From Methylococcaceae bacterium (GTDB lineage: Bacteria; Pseudomonadota; Gammaproteobacteria; Methylococcales; Methylomonadaceae), in assembly GCA_003155565.1 (NCBI GenBank), contig PMDM01000483.1, positions 364 to 6,725 of the forward strand: a stretch of DNA of 6,362 bases, in the 5' to 3' direction. Made by a program: the position numbers and the translations under genes. Below the pieces are notes generated by a model. That model saw only the letters and a program-made list of their open reading frames with translations. It searched no databases and was not told the origin of the DNA. Below are positions 4,786 through 6,362 of this stretch, one piece after another. Every line of letters begins with the position of its first letter. The stretch's first letter is position 1.

Positions 4786-6153
4786 GTGACCGCTTTTGCC
4801 CACACATCTATCCCTGCCTTGAGAGACAACGCATTCAGCATTTTTCTGGCAGGTGTCGCCGCTGCTGACCCTTATCAAGCGGTAAAACGCTGCTTGGTCG
4901 CCGATGAAAAGCAGTTACAAATTTTACTGAATGATTGTGGCGATACGCGAACAGGAAGTTGGCCTAAAATCCATCTGATTGCCTTTGGCAAGGCCGCTTG
5001 CCCCATGATTAAAGCTGCTTTGGATAGTATTCCGGTTCAATATTTATCAGGTCAGGCGATTACCGTCACCAATTATGAAAACGTAAAGCCTGTGCAAGGC
5101 GTTAACGTAATCGGTGCTGCACATCCTTTGCCCGATGTAGCGGGATTCAACGCCGCCAGGCTGTGTGCGAAGACAGCGCAAGATGCAAAAGAAGGTGAGC
5201 TGGTTTTAGTGTTGGTGAGCGGCGGCGGGTCTGCATTGATTCCTTATCCAGTCGATTCGGTAACTTTGCAGGAGAAAATCCTTACGACCAACTTATTGCT
5301 GGCTTCTGGCGCGACGATTAACCAGATCAATTGCATACGTAAACACCTATCCCAGTTAAAAGGCGGTGGACTAGCCAGAATGATTGCGCCTGCCGATTTA
5401 CATACTCTTATTTTGTCAGACGTAATCGGTGATGACTTATCGGCTATCGCCAGTGGCCCGACTGTGCCTGACGACACGACTTTTAGGGATGCTATTGAAG
5501 TATTGAAAAGCAGGGATATATGGCACAAAGTACCCGATAGCGTCCGGCATTATCTGGAAAACGGGCAGCAAGGAAAAGTCAGGGAAACGCCAAAATCAAA
5601 CGAACCTTTTTTTGCGAATAGCTCTCATGCTTTAATTGGCAGCAACAAGATAAGCGTCAATGCCATCATTCAAGCGATGGGTGGGCAAGGTTTTGAAGCC
5701 AAGCTATACAGTGATAATCTATGCGGAGAGGCAAGGAATGAGGCCGAAAAACTGGTGCATTTTGCAAAAAAGCAACTTAATACAGCTGGCAACCAACCAC
5801 TTGCCCTATTAGCAGGTGGAGAAACGACTGTAACGCTTAAAGGCAATGGTCGTGGCGGACGCAATCAAGAAATGGCGCTCGCATTTGCTATTTGTGCGAA
5901 AGAACAAGGTTTGCCTGGTAACTGGGTATTTTTAAGCGGCGGTACTGATGGTCGAGATGGCCCAACAGATGCTGCGGGCGGGATGGTAGATTCGGGTACA
6001 ATACAACGAATGCTGGCAACAGGCACGAATCCGACTGACTCGCTCAATAACAATGATTCCTATATTGCGCTAAAAAGTTCGCAAGATTTACTTATGACGG
6101 GAGCAACAGGCACTAATGTGGCTGATTTACAGATACTGCTAATCCAGCCCTAA
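4786..6153 (+). CDS. gckA: Glycerate 2-kinase, MOFRL / DUF4147 family
   Basis: The enzyme phosphorylates D-glycerate with ATP to 2-phosphoglycerate, the serine-cycle step after hydroxypyruvate reductase. The 455 residues carry the class hallmarks in order: LRDNAFSIFLAGVAAADPYQAV (12-33), IAFGKAACPM (65-74) with the conserved Lys, GAAHPLPD (110-117), SGGGSALIPYP (145-155), KGGGLAR (192-198), SDVIGDDLSAIASGPTVPD (211-229), then the MOFRL C-terminal domain with GGETTVTLKGNGRGGRNQEM (344-363) and SGGTDGRDGPTDAAGG (384-399). The start is GTG 4786, as no in-frame ATG precedes the conserved core; the ribosome site is poor (GAG near 4774; AAGGA at 4761 is 20 bases away). A TTG at codon 12 is a less likely alternative. 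It is unrelated to the GlxK/GarK family. A 33-base gap to glyA suggests one transcript. The symbol could also be given as gck. Confidence 0.93.
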   Translation: MTAFAHTSIPALRDNAFSIFLAGVAAADPYQAVKRCLVADEKQLQILLNDCGDTRTGSWPKIHLIAFGKAACPMIKAALDSIPVQYLSGQAITVTNYENVKPVQGVNVIGAAHPLPDVAGFNAARLCAKTAQDAKEGELVLVLVSGGGSALIPYPVDSVTLQEKILTTNLLLASGATINQINCIRKHLSQLKGGGLARMIAPADLHTLILSDVIGDDLSAIASGPTVPDDTTFRDAIEVLKSRDIWHKVPDSVRHYLENGQQGKVRETPKSNEPFFANSSHALIGSNKISVNAIIQAMGGQGFEAKLYSDNLCGEARNEAEKLVHFAKKQLNTAGNQPLALLAGGETTVTLKGNGRGGRNQEMALAFAICAKEQGLPGNWVFLSGGTDGRDGPTDAAGGMVDSGTIQRMLATGTNPTDSLNNNDSYIALKSSQDLLMTGATGTNVADLQILLIQP

Positions 6154-6186
6154 ATTCAAACAACACAAATATTTTCAGGAGACACC

Positions 6187-6362
6187 ATGTTTAACAAATC
6201 CATGACCATCGCCGGATTCGATGATGAACTGTTCCAAGCGATAGAAGAAGAAAAGCAACGCCAGGAAGATCATATCGAGCTGATTGCTTCGGAAAACTAT
6301 TCCAGCCCCAGGGTGCAGGAAGCGCAAGGCACTTGTTTGACCAATAAATACGCCGAAGGTTA
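6187..6362 (+). CDS. glyA: Serine hydroxymethyltransferase, first 58 codons, runs off the window
   Basis: SHMT is a PLP enzyme that makes serine from glycine and methylene-H4F, the entry of C1 carbon into the serine cycle and also a universal C1-unit source. The visible N-terminus has the family pattern: [27 protein letters not shown], then [27 protein letters not shown] and LTNKYAEG are hallmarks. AGGAGA (6177-6182) lies 4 bases before the ATG, a much better ribosome site than that of gckA. It starts 33 bases after gckA with no terminator between, so co-transcription is likely. The active-site lysine lies beyond the window. T and C in [10 protein letters not shown] replace the S and V common at that place, an ordinary variation. 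Confidence 0.96.
   Translation, partial: MFNKSMTIAGFDDELFQAIEEEKQRQEDHIELIASENYSSPRVQEAQGTCLTNKYAEG

Overview
The window looks like chromosome of a methane- or methanol-oxidising gammaproteobacterium (Methylococcales-like). This is inferred from two things: a Pseudomonas-type aspartokinase with a gammaproteobacterial flavour, and a serine-cycle run of mtdA, glycerate 2-kinase and glyA on one strand. No rRNA, tRNA, CRISPR array or transposase gene is visible. The window splits into a housekeeping gene tail, an accessory middle and a C1-metabolism operon head.

Left part (1-711): the 3' part of lysC (aspartate kinase), with both ACT regulatory domains. A Shine-Dalgarno-like GAGGA plus in-frame ATG sits at the known position of the beta-subunit start in alpha2beta2 aspartokinases. 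The csrA gene that often follows lysC in gammaproteobacteria is not present downstream.

Middle (712-3786): this part is loosely packed. A minus-strand gene encodes a small two-helix membrane protein with a Cys/Trp/His-rich tail. It starts at GTG behind a very good GGAGG, and that GGAGG lies inside a 21-codon minus-strand ORF that stops just upstream of the GTG. About 600 bp without a recognisable gene follow. Next come a plus-strand exported HbpS/GlcG-like (DUF336) protein with a strong terminator, a short inverted repeat whose loop can also pair downstream (pseudoknot topology), and a minus-strand 173-residue protein that I cannot name securely but that has hints of an all-alpha NTP pyrophosphatase-like fold.

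Right part (3456-6362): mtdA, gckA and the first 58 codons of glyA. Together they connect methylene-tetrahydrofolate, serine/glycine exchange and glycerate phosphorylation, which is the assimilatory serine cycle. mtdA is bracketed by two related ~125-bp dispersed repeats 1200 bp apart. The second repeat fills the mtdA-gckA gap and runs almost to the GTG start of gckA.

The best leads for a second look are the repeats flanking mtdA, the leader ORF and membrane-protein pair at 849-1310, the pseudoknot-like element at 2723-2765, and the unnamed gene at 2810-3331. I see no clear evidence of a wholly new multi-gene system.
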